A stretch of 36,222 nt of DNA from an uncultured Paracoccaceae bacterium (GCA_951812305.1 CATOSB010000016.1:1-36222), one strand, 5' to 3'. Shown: positions 1 to 8,850, counted from the first letter of the stretch. Program-made: numbers and translations. The notes: generated from the sequence alone by a model not told the origin.

Positions 1-159
1 TGGGCAGAGATTGCGGAATATGCAGCGGCGCTGGAACGCACGATGGGTGCCGAAGCGGTATCCCGGCTTGACGGTGATGTCGCGGCGCAGATGGGCGCGT
101 TCAACCAGATGGCTGAGCGGCTCTACATCAACTGGATGCAGACCTCAGCGATGGTTTGA
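1..159 (+). CDS. C-terminal fragment of an unidentified protein
   Basis: Frame 1 is open from the window edge and stops with TGA at 157-159, giving 52 residues that end INWMQTSAMV. The fragment is helical and alanine-rich (EIAEYAAALERTMG, then GAFNQMAERLY). I do not recognise the family. Composition fits a normal chromosomal gene. The gene is followed by about 37 bp and then the IS66-type element. Because that element has no matching target duplication here, this gene need not be the original neighbour of hemY. The 5' part lies outside the window. Confidence 0.5.
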   Translation, partial: WAEIAEYAAALERTMGAEAVSRLDGDVAAQMGAFNQMAERLYINWMQTSAMV

Positions 160-196
160 GGATTTCGAAACCTTCGAGTTATTTCGAATCATTTTC

Positions 197-1796
197 GTAA
201 CTCCCAAGCACCCTGTCCGATAGGGTTGCGGGGTTTTGTTCCGTCAGAGCCGTGCGATGATCTGAGGTGGTGACAGGGTCAGGATTTCCAGGATGTTGAA
301 CCGGTGTTTTCTGGCCGTCGAGATGACGGACCTGATGTCGGCGAAGACCCGCGCGCCCTCGAGGGTGCGGAAGGTGCCCGAGATTTTCATGCGCAGCTTC
401 ATCATGCGCAGGTCCTGTTCGGCCTGATTGTTTGTGAATGGGACCGCGAAGTCGGCGATGAATCGCAAAACGTCATCGCGGTAGTCACGCAGGCGGAGGA
501 GCAGGTTGTGGCCTGGCCGCCTGGCTTTTCGGCCGCGGGTGCCGGGGCTTTTGGCCAGCGGGGGCTGGCGTTCGTGGAAGGCGAGCCCCTTGGCGAGGAT
601 CGCCATGTATCTGGTGACGATACCCTGGCGAACCAGTTCCGGGAGTTCGGTCTCGCCTTGATCCTGAGCCGCGCATCTGAGCTGATTGGCGCTATGAAGC
701 ACTGCGCTCATCTCCGTCGCCCAAGGCTCTTTTTCGATCTCTTCGATGGCCTTGAGTTCGCGCAAGTGATGCGCCCCGCAGAGGGCGTGGGCGTCCACTC
801 CGCTCATATGGGCGTAGTAGGGTTTCCAGTGATCATGAATGATCGTCCCGCCGGTCAGGAAGGTTGGAACAGCACCGCGTTTGGCGCTGATGCGGTAATG
901 GGTGAAGGCGGTATCGCAGATCGTGTGCAGCCAGTGCAGCTTGCCGGCAACACGAAGTCCGGTCTCGTCCAGATGCCGAACGCCGCCTTCGGCAAGCCGG
1001 GCGAGAATGTGTTCAACCACGACACCCATCTTATTTGCCGCGCCGCGCGTCCAGTTGGTCACGCTGGCCGCGCACAAGCTGGTGGCCCCAAACAGGTCGC
1101 GCATAAGCTGGCAGACCCGATCCTCGGGTATCAGCTGCTGAACATTGCAATAGACCGCCACTGCCCGCATGCGCGTGCCATATTGCACATGCGCGGCCAC
1201 GCCATCGGGAAAGCCAGCCGTCGTCGTGGCTCGACAATGGTCGCAACAATAAACCGCCGCCTGATGCTCGGTGACCTCCAGGCGTGGCGCAGGCAAGTCG
1301 AACACCTGACGCTTCTCGATCCCTTTCACCATCTCCGCCGTCAGGGCGCTCTGACAGGCGCTGCAATGCGTCGCCTCATGCCGTTCGACAAAGTCGGGTG
1401 TTGACGTCTGGCGCAGGGTGTCGCCCCGGTGGCCAACTTGGCCGCCACTTTTCTTTCCGGATTTGCCACGCAGGCTGCGCGGGGCTGGCTTCTTCAGGCC
1501 ATCACTTGAAGGGGGCTTGCTGCTATTGCTGCTGTTCTTGGCCAACTGTCGGCGCAGGTCCGTGATCTCTTCCGCCATGCTCGCCAACGCAGCTTCAAGC
1601 TCAGCGATCCGACGCAGAGCCGTGGCGAGAAGTTGTTCAAGGGCGGCAACCTGATCCATCCCACCACTGATTCAGAGAAATCAACCCGGCGCCACAGAAT
1701 TCAGACAAGAAAGAAAAAAACACGCGCAAAATGGCAAATTCGACTCACCATAAAACTGACAATAACACTCAAACGTGGGGGGTGCTTGGGAGTTAC
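197..1796 (-). mobile_element. IS66-family element (single-transposase, ISBst12 type), copy 1
   Basis: The element is bounded by perfect 17-bp terminal inverted repeats gtaactcccaagcaccc (197-213, and its complement at 1780-1796). It holds one transposase gene on the minus strand and no tnpA or tnpB, as in the ISBst12 branch of IS66. A nearly identical copy in the opposite orientation lies at 9171-10771. The flanks do not match: tcattttc on the left and aatatttg on the right. Since IS66 elements make 8-bp duplications, a deletion or rearrangement has removed the original left flank. The right flank is the middle of an IS982-type transposase gene. Confidence 0.9.
244..1659 (-). CDS. IS66-family transposase (ISBst12 type), copy 1
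   Basis: 471 residues. It starts MDQVAALEQLL and has an N-terminal coiled coil (about residues 1-40), then a basic S/K-rich linker (SSNSSKPPSSDGLKK). A zinc-binding domain follows with CSAC (about 98-101) and CCDHC (about 138-142). The IS66 DDE core comes next: HLDETGLRV, then VDAHALCGAHHLREL, and the final acidic site in NNQAEQDLRMMKLRMK near residue 415. It should cut and join the 17-bp ends in the cytoplasm. It differs from copy 2 in at least one residue (HERQPP here, HERRPP there). The frame is intact, so it is probably functional. The long open frame on the opposite strand is a GC-rich shadow. Confidence 0.92.
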   Translation of the reverse strand: MDQVAALEQLLATALRRIAELEAALASMAEEITDLRRQLAKNSSNSSKPPSSDGLKKPAPRSLRGKSGKKSGGQVGHRGDTLRQTSTPDFVERHEATHCSACQSALTAEMVKGIEKRQVFDLPAPRLEVTEHQAAVYCCDHCRATTTAGFPDGVAAHVQYGTRMRAVAVYCNVQQLIPEDRVCQLMRDLFGATSLCAASVTNWTRGAANKMGVVVEHILARLAEGGVRHLDETGLRVAGKLHWLHTICDTAFTHYRISAKRGAVPTFLTGGTIIHDHWKPYYAHMSGVDAHALCGAHHLRELKAIEEIEKEPWATEMSAVLHSANQLRCAAQDQGETELPELVRQGIVTRYMAILAKGLAFHERQPPLAKSPGTRGRKARRPGHNLLLRLRDYRDDVLRFIADFAVPFTNNQAEQDLRMMKLRMKISGTFRTLEGARVFADIRSVISTARKHRFNILEILTLSPPQIIARL

Positions 1797-2150
1797 AATA
1801 TTTGCTGATAAGGGCTATATCTCCAAATCCCTCTTCCAACGGCTCTGGCAGCGTGGGCTCCACCTCGTCACCGGCATTCGCCGCAACATGAAAAACTATC
1901 TCCTGCCAATCCTGAACAAAATCCTGTTGCGAAGGCGGTTCATCATCGAAACTCTGTTCGATAAGTTGAAAACCAGCATGGGACTGGAACACACTCGACA
2001 CAGATCGCCTGCCAACGCATTCGTACACCTCATCTCGTGTGTCGCAGCCTATATGCTCGGGAAAACCAAAGTTAAAATGGGACCCATAACCGTGCCGGAA
2101 ACAATCAGGCAGGTCGAATACCAGATATAGCGCTTATCCAGAACTCAGGT
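1797..2150 (+). pseudogene. 3' remnant of an IS982-type transposase and its IS end
   Basis: The frame from FADKGYISKSLFQRLWQRG to VPETIRQVEYQI (stop at 2128-2130) matches the last third of the full-length transposase at 34130-35023 residue for residue. The 5' two thirds are missing, replaced by the IS66-type element. The terminal repeat cttatccagaactcaggt (2133-2150) equals the complement of the left end of the element at 34110. The IS end lies three bases from the hemY stop codon, so it was inserted just downstream of hemY. It is dead without the rest of the gene. Confidence 0.88.
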
Positions 2151-2153
2151 TAT

Positions 2154-3632
2154 TCAGACAGTTTTCTGCACTTCTGCGGCTTCGTCAGCGCTTTTTGCCT
2201 CAACCACTTCCTCGGCGTCTACTACTTCCGTCTCTACTGGCAATTCTTCCGGCTCAGGTTTGCCGACGATCAGCGGCAGCATTTCTGCCGACCCAGGCAT
2301 CGATACTTCGCCTTCAGCCGCTTCGCGCCACGCAAGCGTATCAAACGCTGCGCAGTTGTCGCAGGTCGGGGACCAGGTCGCATGAATGCTTTGGCAATTG
2401 TCGCACACCCATTGTGGCCCGCGTGACGCTGTAAGTGCGCGTGCCAACCAGCCGCGCACAATTGTGTCGTCTGCACCCTCGCCACGTTCGATTGCCGCCA
2501 TCAACGTCAGAGCCCGCGCGGAAGGCGCGTCGGTTGGCAGGTCGCCCAACGCGCGGCGGGCGGCAGGAAAGTCTTCTGCCGCAATGTTCAGCTCTGCCAG
2601 AAGCATCTTCGTTTCGGGATGATCCGCGTTGGCCTTGGTCAATGTGCGAAACCGCTTGATCCTTGCATCCGGCGTTTCCTCCGGCGCGATTTCTGCGAAG
2701 GCCGCAGCCAGTTCCGGGTGCGGTTGCGCGGCCCAGGCCTTTTTCAACACCCGCGCGGCATAGCGCAGCTTGTCCTGTTCGATATGCGCGCGTGCTGCCA
2801 TCACTGCAGCGGGTACAAGATCGGGTGACAGCCGATTGGCCTCGATGCTTTCTTCCTGGGCCTTGATCTTTGGGCCGTCTTCGATCAGGCCCCTCGCCTC
2901 GGACAATGCCAGAACAGCGTCGCGGCGGCGATAAATATCGCGAGGCAATGAACCGGCCTTAACCTTCGCCTCCAGCGTTTTACGCGCACCGGTCCAATCG
3001 GATTTCTCCGCTTGCAGGCGCAGCAATACATCCTGCGTCTCTGTGTGCTTCGGTTTCAGGGAAAAGGCCTTCTCGGCCAGTTTCAGCGCCGTGTCTGTGT
3101 CACCGTCCGCCAACCTTTGCTTCATAATCCCGCGCACACCGACAAAACGCGTGGTGTCATCGCTTAGCAATTGCTTATACGCCGTTTCTGCCCGACGCTG
3201 ATCACCTGCCATTTCAGCGGCCTGTGCCGTCAACAAATTCGTAAGTTCCGGCCTCGCCAAAAGCCGCTCTGCGCGTGTTGCCTGATGCATCGCCTCGCGG
3301 CCCTCTCCAGACGCCAGTGCCAACAGGCTGTCTGAAAGCGCACGATATCCCTTGCGTTCACGGTTGCGGTCAAACCAGCGCGAAATCGCTGTTTCGTCGC
3401 CGTTCAGAAACCGGAACATCGCCGATAGAAATCCCGCCAATTTCAGGAACAGCCAAAACGCGACAAGCAGCAAAAGAAAGGCGATGACGGATTGCAGTGG
3501 GTCGAGATTGAATTCGCGCGCACCGACGGCAACGCGAATGCCGCCGCTTGTTTCCAACAGCGTCGCCGCGCCGAAAGTCAGCGCGATGGTGGCAAGGACG
3601 AACAGGATTATCTTGGTAACGGACCAAAGCAT
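2154..3632 (-). CDS. hemY: HemY-type membrane TPR protein (alphaproteobacterial Orf52 position)
   Basis: 492 residues. Two hydrophobic N-terminal segments (about 4-24 and 49-70) anchor it in the inner membrane. A long helical TPR-like region follows (about 90-400). Near residues 405-425 a CDNC ... CDNC pair looks like a zinc ribbon, then comes an acidic tail. The HemY N-terminal family is named for its place in heme operons and its biochemical role is unsettled. In alphaproteobacteria the gene next to the Mic60 homologue is also called orf52 and has been linked to membrane contact sites. The start codon lies only 3 bp after the Mic60-like stop, so the two are very likely co-transcribed. An IS982 end sits immediately downstream. 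Confidence 0.85.
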   Translation of the reverse strand: MLWSVTKIILFVLATIALTFGAATLLETSGGIRVAVGAREFNLDPLQSVIAFLLLLVAFWLFLKLAGFLSAMFRFLNGDETAISRWFDRNRERKGYRALSDSLLALASGEGREAMHQATRAERLLARPELTNLLTAQAAEMAGDQRRAETAYKQLLSDDTTRFVGVRGIMKQRLADGDTDTALKLAEKAFSLKPKHTETQDVLLRLQAEKSDWTGARKTLEAKVKAGSLPRDIYRRRDAVLALSEARGLIEDGPKIKAQEESIEANRLSPDLVPAAVMAARAHIEQDKLRYAARVLKKAWAAQPHPELAAAFAEIAPEETPDARIKRFRTLTKANADHPETKMLLAELNIAAEDFPAARRALGDLPTDAPSARALTLMAAIERGEGADDTIVRGWLARALTASRGPQWVCDNCQSIHATWSPTCDNCAAFDTLAWREAAEGEVSMPGSAEMLPLIVGKPEPEELPVETEVVDAEEVVEAKSADEAAEVQKTV

Positions 3633-3635
3633 GAC

Positions 3636-4889
3636 TTATCCTTCCGCCGCTTCGAATTGGGTCTTCAGCGCCTTCAAATCGGCAAGTGCGTCGCGGCGTG
3701 CCTCTGCATTCCTGATCCACGGCGCAAGCACGGATCTGGCGGCCTCTGGAAGATCGGCATTCTCTTTTAGCGCCTTATCCAGATTTCCTGACTTGAGCGC
3801 CGCCTCCACGCGCGACAGAACCGCATCGGCACTGTCGCCTTCGCGCGGCTCCAGCGAACGTGCACCAAGCTGAACGCGGAAGAATGCCGCAACCGGGCTC
3901 ATCTCGCCAGAGTCCGCCGCGGCCTTGGTGGCGGCTGCGATTGCCGCGCGGGCCACAACCGGGAAGTCCTGCACCAATTGTTCGTGGGTTGGCACGCCGC
4001 TGTCAGCAATGCTTGTCAGGGCATCGGGCTTCTCACCGCCCAAATGTCCGATAACTTCGGCCAGATCATCCGCCATAGGCGCACCATTTTGCATCGCCGT
4101 GTCGATACGGGCGAGCGCGGCCGCCGCGCGTGCGCGCGCTGCAGCAATTTGGGCGTTTTCCCTTGTTTCCTCTGCTGCGGTTTCTGCCGAGTTTATCGCA
4201 GCCAACCTTTCATCAATTGTTGCAGCAACTTCGCCAAACCGCTCGTCAATCCTTGCGTCGACTTCTGCCAGTTTCGCGTCATATGCTTCAACCACCGCCG
4301 CCGGCAATTCGGCTTCCGGTATCGGTTGGGTTTCAACTTTGTTCAGGCGGTCGAGAAGTTCAGTGTGCGTAGTCTCGGCGTCGCCTCTCAGCGTGGCGAT
4401 CTCTTCGCTCAAAGCCGTCGTCGCTTCTGTAATCGGCGCGACATCGGGAATTCCCGCCCGCAATTCGGCAGCCTGAGCATCGGCTGCGGCTTTCAAGTCG
4501 GAGATTTCGTTTCTTAGTTCTGCAAATTCTACATCAAAGGCATCTGTCAACTTTCCAATGGTCAGATATCCCATCCGCTCGGCAACATAGGCGGCGCTGC
4601 CCATCAGGAATACCGCCACAACACCACCTATTAAGGCCGGTACGAAAACGCCGCGAGGTTTCGCCGACGGGCTACCGAGTTCGTCCACGCTTTCCGCTGG
4701 TGGTTCCTCGACCAAATCGGAGTCTTCCCCGCCCTCGACAAAATCCGCCCTGTCGTCAGCCGTCAATTCCAACGGTTTATCTGCAACGCCTTCGGACTCT
4801 GTCTCCGCCTCCGGCACGAGTTCCTCGATGACCTCGGCGGCCTTCGTTTTTGCCGACCTTTTGTTTTTTGGGCTGGTTGAACGCGCCAC
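3636..4889 (-). CDS. Mic60/mitofilin-family inner-membrane protein
   Basis: About 417 residues from GTG 4889, or 420 from TTG 4898. I prefer GTG because the purine-rich gagggg lies too close to TTG. The N-terminus is basic (SPKNKRSAKTKAAE), followed by an acidic stretch. There is one membrane span near residues 83-105 (VFVPALIGGVVAVFLMGSAA) and then a long alanine/glutamate-rich coiled coil (about 120-260). The C-terminal part (VQDFPVVARAAIAAA ... ARSVLAPWIRNAEARRDALADLKAL) resembles the mitofilin signature. Alphaproteobacterial Mic60 homologues are encoded next to heme genes and shape the cytoplasmic membrane. Here the gene lies between hemD (81 bp upstream) and hemY (3 bp downstream). Confidence 0.82.
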   Translation of the reverse strand: MARSTSPKNKRSAKTKAAEVIEELVPEAETESEGVADKPLELTADDRADFVEGGEDSDLVEEPPAESVDELGSPSAKPRGVFVPALIGGVVAVFLMGSAAYVAERMGYLTIGKLTDAFDVEFAELRNEISDLKAAADAQAAELRAGIPDVAPITEATTALSEEIATLRGDAETTHTELLDRLNKVETQPIPEAELPAAVVEAYDAKLAEVDARIDERFGEVAATIDERLAAINSAETAAEETRENAQIAAARARAAAALARIDTAMQNGAPMADDLAEVIGHLGGEKPDALTSIADSGVPTHEQLVQDFPVVARAAIAAATKAAADSGEMSPVAAFFRVQLGARSLEPREGDSADAVLSRVEAALKSGNLDKALKENADLPEAARSVLAPWIRNAEARRDALADLKALKTQFEAAEG

Positions 4890-4970
4890 GTTGATCAAAC
4901 CCCTCGAATCATTTCAATGCACGCAACAATTGATCAATCTGCCGAAGCTTAGACTGCCGCCGGGATTCGC

Positions 4971-5690
4971 TCAACTCTGCAAACCCGACCAGATTGCCGC
5001 TATTTCGTCAATCATATGGGATGCTTTTGGCCGCAGTGCCACGGTGAAATTTTCTGGCGTTTGCCCCTTCCAGTCCTCCGCAACCGCCTCGCTTAATGCA
5101 ACGATATACAGTGCGGCCTTCGCAGACGGGATTTCGGCGCCCAACAGCGCGGCGCTTCTCGGCGAGAAGAGCGGTAATATGACGCTGCCTTCATCTGCCA
5201 AAAGCCTACGCGCCTCATCATTTAGGGCGCGCTTTTCCTGATCGTAGATACAAATCGCGTGGGTGGTGATTCCAATATCGTTCAATTGATCCGCAATGTT
5301 TCCGCGCGTGTTGACCCCGTGCGGGTGCAAAAGGTTGCCGTTGGGATGGAAAGCCCTGATCATTTGCACGAGATCGTCGGCATTTCCTTTTGCCGACACG
5401 GCCTTCATGCCCATGTCTTCTGCGACTTGGGCCGTACGATCGCCCACGCAATAAGCCTTGACGCCCTTGATCGTCACCGACTGCGCCAGAACTCGAACAG
5501 CATTCTCAGATGTAAGGACGACCCCCGAAACTCCAGCAAGGTCCACGAGATTGCCGGTAGGAATAATCTCGATGATCGGAGAGACCACAATTGGCAGATC
5601 GGCCCCGATCCTGTTCCGGCACGAAGCTGCAAAACGCTCTGCCTGCGCGCGAGGGCGTGTCAAAAGAAGGGTTGCTCTGGCATCCGGCAT
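4971..5690 (-). CDS. hemD: uroporphyrinogen-III synthase
   Basis: 239 residues from ATG 5690 (MPDARATLLLTRPRAQAERF). The frame is open further upstream, but that extension would overlap tsaD and lacks the family start. HemD closes and isomerises hydroxymethylbilane to uroporphyrinogen III in tetrapyrrole synthesis, in the cytoplasm. Visible features are the N-terminal LLLTRPRAQ strand, VVLTSENAVRVL in the first domain, AYCVGDRTAQVAEDMG at the hinge, and LPLFSPRSAALL in the second domain. Length fits the family (about 240). It is divergent from tsaD, with 48 bp between the starts, and leads the hemD – Mic60-like – hemY group. Confidence 0.88.
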   Translation of the reverse strand: MPDARATLLLTRPRAQAERFAASCRNRIGADLPIVVSPIIEIIPTGNLVDLAGVSGVVLTSENAVRVLAQSVTIKGVKAYCVGDRTAQVAEDMGMKAVSAKGNADDLVQMIRAFHPNGNLLHPHGVNTRGNIADQLNDIGITTHAICIYDQEKRALNDEARRLLADEGSVILPLFSPRSAALLGAEIPSAKAALYIVALSEAVAEDWKGQTPENFTVALRPKASHMIDEIAAIWSGLQS

Positions 5691-5738
5691 GGCCTTGGTG
5701 TTACCCCGTCCGGCAAAGGCTCCGCAACATGGGCGCTT

Positions 5739-6836
5739 ATGTCTGACTCTTTGACCATTCTGGGGATTGAATCCAGTTGCGACGACACTGCCGCCGCCGT
5801 GGTGCGTCAGGCAGGCGATCATGCGCCTGAAATCCTGTCCAACATCGTAATGGGCCAGACTGAACTACATGCCGCATTCGGTGGAGTTGTTCCCGAAATC
5901 GCCGCCCGTGCTCATACGGAAAAACTTGATCATGCGGTGGAGGCGGCCATGGCTGCTTCCGGTCTAAATCTTAAGGACATAGACGCCATTGCAGTCACCT
6001 CCGGCCCCGGCCTGATCGGCGGCGTGCTGGCCGGAGTAATGACCGCCAAAGGCCTTGCCACAGCGACTGGCAAACCCCTAATCGGCGTAAACCATCTTGC
6101 CGGTCACGCGCTTACGCCGCGGCTGACCGACAGTTTGCCGTTTCCCTATCTCATGCTGTTGGTATCTGGTGGGCATTGTCAGTTTCTGGTCGCACATGCT
6201 CCGGATCACTTCACCCGCCTTGGCGGTACAATCGACGATGCCCCTGGCGAGGCGTTTGACAAGGTCGCAAAACTACTCGGTCTGCCCCAGCCCGGCGGGC
6301 CGAACGTAGAAAGAGCGGCCACCGAAGGCGACGCAAATCGTTTCAGCTTTCCGCGCCCATTACTCGACCGACCCGGTTGTGATATGTCGTTTTCGGGCCT
6401 GAAAACTGCTCTGATGCGCACCCGCGACGGTTTGGTTGCAGACAGGCAAGCTCTGACGGCGAATGACCGAGCCGACCTTTGCGCCGGATTTCAGGCCGCA
6501 ATCGCCGATGTACTGGCAGAGAAGTCCCGTCGAGCAGTGGCGGAATATCTTTCAGTCGCATCCGACGCTCATACATTTGCTGTTGCCGGGGGTGTGGCGG
6601 CGAATCAAACGATCCGCGCGTCATTGAAGCGGGTCGCCAATTACTTGGATGTGGCATTCACTGCGCCGCCACTGGCGTTATGTACGGACAATGCCGCTAT
6701 GATCGCTTGGGCGGGGCTAGAGTTGTTTCGCGCGGGGCACCGCGATGGCACATCTCTCGCAGCGCGTCCGCGTTGGCCGTTGGATCGAACGAGCCAGCCA
6801 ATGCTCGGCAGCGGCAAACGGGGGGCAAAAGCATGA
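5739..6836 (+). CDS. tsaD: tRNA N6-threonylcarbamoyladenosine transferase TsaD
   Basis: 365 residues from ATG 5739 (MSDSLTILGIESSCDDTAA). A longer in-frame extension upstream runs over hemD and is rejected. TsaD transfers threonylcarbamoyl to A37 of ANN-decoding tRNAs, with TsaB and TsaE, in the cytoplasm. Visible motifs: GIESSCDDT (ASKHA phosphate-1 region), VPEIAARAH with a metal-ligand histidine, the HLAGHA metal site (about 112-117), LLVSGGHCQ, DDAPGEAFDKVAKLLGL, and the C-terminal VAGGVAANQTIR. The stop overlaps the gpsA start as ATGA (6833-6836), which indicates translational coupling. All family motifs are present. Confidence 0.95.
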   Translation: MSDSLTILGIESSCDDTAAAVVRQAGDHAPEILSNIVMGQTELHAAFGGVVPEIAARAHTEKLDHAVEAAMAASGLNLKDIDAIAVTSGPGLIGGVLAGVMTAKGLATATGKPLIGVNHLAGHALTPRLTDSLPFPYLMLLVSGGHCQFLVAHAPDHFTRLGGTIDDAPGEAFDKVAKLLGLPQPGGPNVERAATEGDANRFSFPRPLLDRPGCDMSFSGLKTALMRTRDGLVADRQALTANDRADLCAGFQAAIADVLAEKSRRAVAEYLSVASDAHTFAVAGGVAANQTIRASLKRVANYLDVAFTAPPLALCTDNAAMIAWAGLELFRAGHRDGTSLAARPRWPLDRTSQPMLGSGKRGAKA

Positions 6837-7795
6837 TCACCATTGTTGGGGCAGGGGCCTTTGGCACCGCGCTGGCCTTGGCTCTGACGAATGGCGGACG
6901 AGCTGTAACCTTGGTTGCGCGTGACGCCGAACAGGTTGACGTTATGCGGGCCAGCGGCAAAAATCCTCGATTGCCCGATGTGAATTTACCGCCAGAATTG
7001 CAGATCACGACCAATGACGATCTGTCGGGTCTACACGGCCAACGCGCGGTCCTGCTCGCAATACCAACACAGTCACTCGCTGGATTGTTGCGTGAAAACC
7101 GTAAGCGCCTGTCAGGCCAGACGCTCGTCGCCTGCTGTAAGGGCGTCGACCTGAAAACCGGTGTCGGACCGACCGATGTTATTGCCCAAGAGGTCCCGGA
7201 TGCGACGCCCGCCATCCTTTCCGGCCCCAGTTTTGCCGCCGACATTGGCGCAGGGTTACCAACGGCGCTAACGCTGGCAACCGATGGCAAGGATACCGGA
7301 GAGTCCCTCCAGAAACTGCTTTCGACGCCCGGGTTGCGTCTTTACCGCACCACCGATGTCGCTGGCGTTGAAGTTGGTGGCGCGTTGAAGAATGTTGTTG
7401 CTATTGCCTGCGGTGCCGCCATCGGCGCCGGTCTCGGCGAAAGCGCGCGCGCCGCGCTAATGACCCGGGGCTATGCAGAAATGACTCGGTTTGCCGCAAC
7501 ACGCGGCGCCGATCCCGCAACACTTTCCGGTCTGTCCGGCCTGGGCGACCTTGCGCTGACGGCAATGTCCGAAAAGTCCCGCAACTATCGTTTCGGTCTT
7601 CAGGTCGGGGCGGGCGACACTACCCCGACAGAAACCACGGAGGGCGTTGCCACCGCGCGGGCCGTTGCGTCAATTGCGGGTAACGAAGGCATAGAAATGC
7701 CGCTGACGATCGCTGTTGCCGATATCATCGATGGTAAAACCACGCTGCAGAATGCGATCCACGCACTTCTGAGTCGACCCCTTAAACCAGAGTGA
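6833..7795 (+). CDS. gpsA: NAD(P)-dependent glycerol-3-phosphate dehydrogenase
   Basis: 320 residues. It reduces dihydroxyacetone phosphate to sn-glycerol-3-phosphate for phospholipid synthesis, in the cytoplasm. The Rossmann motif is MITIVGAGAFGTALA. Further motifs are LLAIPTQSL, CKGVDLKTG, ILSGPSFAADI, the catalytic-lysine segment GGALKNVVAIACG, the substrate-binding LSGLGDLALTAMSEKSRNYRFG, and EGVATA near residue 270. The start overlaps the tsaD stop (ATGA). The EVE gene follows after 54 bp. Nothing is missing for the family. Confidence 0.95.
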   Translation: MITIVGAGAFGTALALALTNGGRAVTLVARDAEQVDVMRASGKNPRLPDVNLPPELQITTNDDLSGLHGQRAVLLAIPTQSLAGLLRENRKRLSGQTLVACCKGVDLKTGVGPTDVIAQEVPDATPAILSGPSFAADIGAGLPTALTLATDGKDTGESLQKLLSTPGLRLYRTTDVAGVEVGGALKNVVAIACGAAIGAGLGESARAALMTRGYAEMTRFAATRGADPATLSGLSGLGDLALTAMSEKSRNYRFGLQVGAGDTTPTETTEGVATARAVASIAGNEGIEMPLTIAVADIIDGKTTLQNAIHALLSRPLKPE

Positions 7796-7849
7796 CTTGC
7801 CCCGGCCAGAATTTCGGCTAGCCTTTTCGCAAAAAACTAGGAGACCCAA

Positions 7850-8269
7850 ATGGCCTATTGGCTTTTCAAATCCGAACCAAACACCTGGGGCTGGGATCAA
7901 CAAGTCGCCAGGGGGGAAGCGGGCGAGGAATGGGACGGCGTACGCAATTATCAGGCACGCAATAACATGCGCGAAATGAAGCTGGGGGATCGCGGGTTCT
8001 TCTATCACTCGCTCAAGGAAAAGGCCGTGGTCGGCATCGTCGAGGTCTGCGCCGAAATCCACCCCGACAGCACCACGGATGACGAACGCTGGGAATGCGT
8101 AGATATCAAAGCGGTAAAATCAGTGAAGTCACCGGTGACACTGGCCATGTGCAAGGCTGACCCACGGCTGAATGGCATGGTTCTGGTCAACAACACGCGC
8201 CTTTCGGTCCAGCCGGTAACCGAGGCTGAATGGAAAATCGTCTGTGAATTGGCCGGTGTTGACCCCTAA
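7850..8269 (+). CDS. EVE-domain protein
   Basis: 139 residues. The start MAYWLFKSEPNTWGWDQ is the typical EVE/PUA-like opening. DGVRNYQARNNMREMKLGDRGFFYHS and VGIVEVCAEIHPDST follow in the expected order. EVE domains are PUA-like folds that bind modified nucleobases in nucleic acids; the role of this housekeeping-type member is not established. A good ribosome-binding site, aggaga, lies 8 bp before the ATG. The gene follows gpsA by 54 bp and could belong to the same transcript. The 186 bp after it, up to the DUF1761 gene, are GC- and G-rich at first (around 8310-8330) and hold nothing I recognise. Confidence 0.88.
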   Translation: MAYWLFKSEPNTWGWDQQVARGEAGEEWDGVRNYQARNNMREMKLGDRGFFYHSLKEKAVVGIVEVCAEIHPDSTTDDERWECVDIKAVKSVKSPVTLAMCKADPRLNGMVLVNNTRLSVQPVTEAEWKIVCELAGVDP

Positions 8270-8455
8270 ACAGGGCTGAGATCCCCTCTTCCTCTCGTTG
8301 GATAAAATGCGGGGGGGTCTGGGGGCCAGCCACCCTGTTGGTCGGATTTGCAAAGCAAATTCGATACATTTGCCAAAAAAGTCCCAAAATCGTAGAAATG
8401 AGCGCCGTTTTCTGGCAAATTGCATCCATAAAAACACGAGCAGGAAGGCAATATC

Positions 8456-8839
8456 ATGGAATATCTCAATGTCATTGCGGCGGCGGTCGCTGCGTGGATT
8501 TTCGGTGCGATCTGGTACATGAGCATCGCAAAATCATGGATGGCGGCGTCTGAACTGACCCCGGATACCATCGACAACAAAAATCCGACTCCCTATATCG
8601 TCAGCCTTATCGGTGCGATCCTTGTCGCGGGCATGTTGCGCCATGTGCTTGCAATGGCTGGGATCACGGAAGTCGGCAAGTCGCTGGTCACTGGGCTGGG
8701 CCTCGGTGCATTCATCGTGTCACCCTGGATCGTGAACAACGTCCTATACGGTCAGCGCAACAAAAGCCTGATCTGGATGGATTGCGGTTACCCGATCATC
8801 GGAATGGGGATCATGGGCGTGGTTCTTGCCCTGTTTTAG
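8456..8839 (+). CDS. DUF1761-family membrane protein
   Basis: 127 residues with four hydrophobic segments (about 4-24, 46-66, 77-97 and 108-127), so an inner-membrane protein. Family signs are the N-terminal AAWIFGAIWYMSIAKSWM with its small-residue/aromatic pattern, the central GMLRHVLAMAG, and the C-terminal WMDCGYPIIGMGIMGVVLA. DUF1761 has no assigned biochemical role. The ribosome-binding site is aggaagg, about 7 bp before ATG 8456. A hairpin follows the stop. Confidence 0.82.
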   Translation: MEYLNVIAAAVAAWIFGAIWYMSIAKSWMAASELTPDTIDNKNPTPYIVSLIGAILVAGMLRHVLAMAGITEVGKSLVTGLGLGAFIVSPWIVNNVLYGQRNKSLIWMDCGYPIIGMGIMGVVLALF

Positions 8840-8850
8840 AAACACGAAAG

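Noticed and set aside
304..1404. 366-codon open frame opposite the IS66-type transposase (also at 9564-10664)
   Set aside because: It recurs only because the transposase is GC-rich; the translation lacks protein-like conservation and the other strand has clear IS66 motifs.
3925..4517. Long open frames opposite the Mic60-like gene
   Set aside because: They mirror the alanine-rich coiled-coil codons and have no start signal or family resemblance.
5259..5738. 160-codon N-terminal extension of tsaD
   Set aside because: It runs antisense through hemD, and the TsaD family starts at the ATG at 5739.
5691..5822. 44-codon N-terminal extension of hemD
   Set aside because: It overlaps the tsaD start and has no family similarity; MPDARATLLLTRPRA is the normal HemD beginning.
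6479..6832. 118-codon N-terminal extension of gpsA
   Set aside because: It lies in another frame of tsaD; the Rossmann motif starts directly at ATG 6833, which overlaps the tsaD stop as ATGA.
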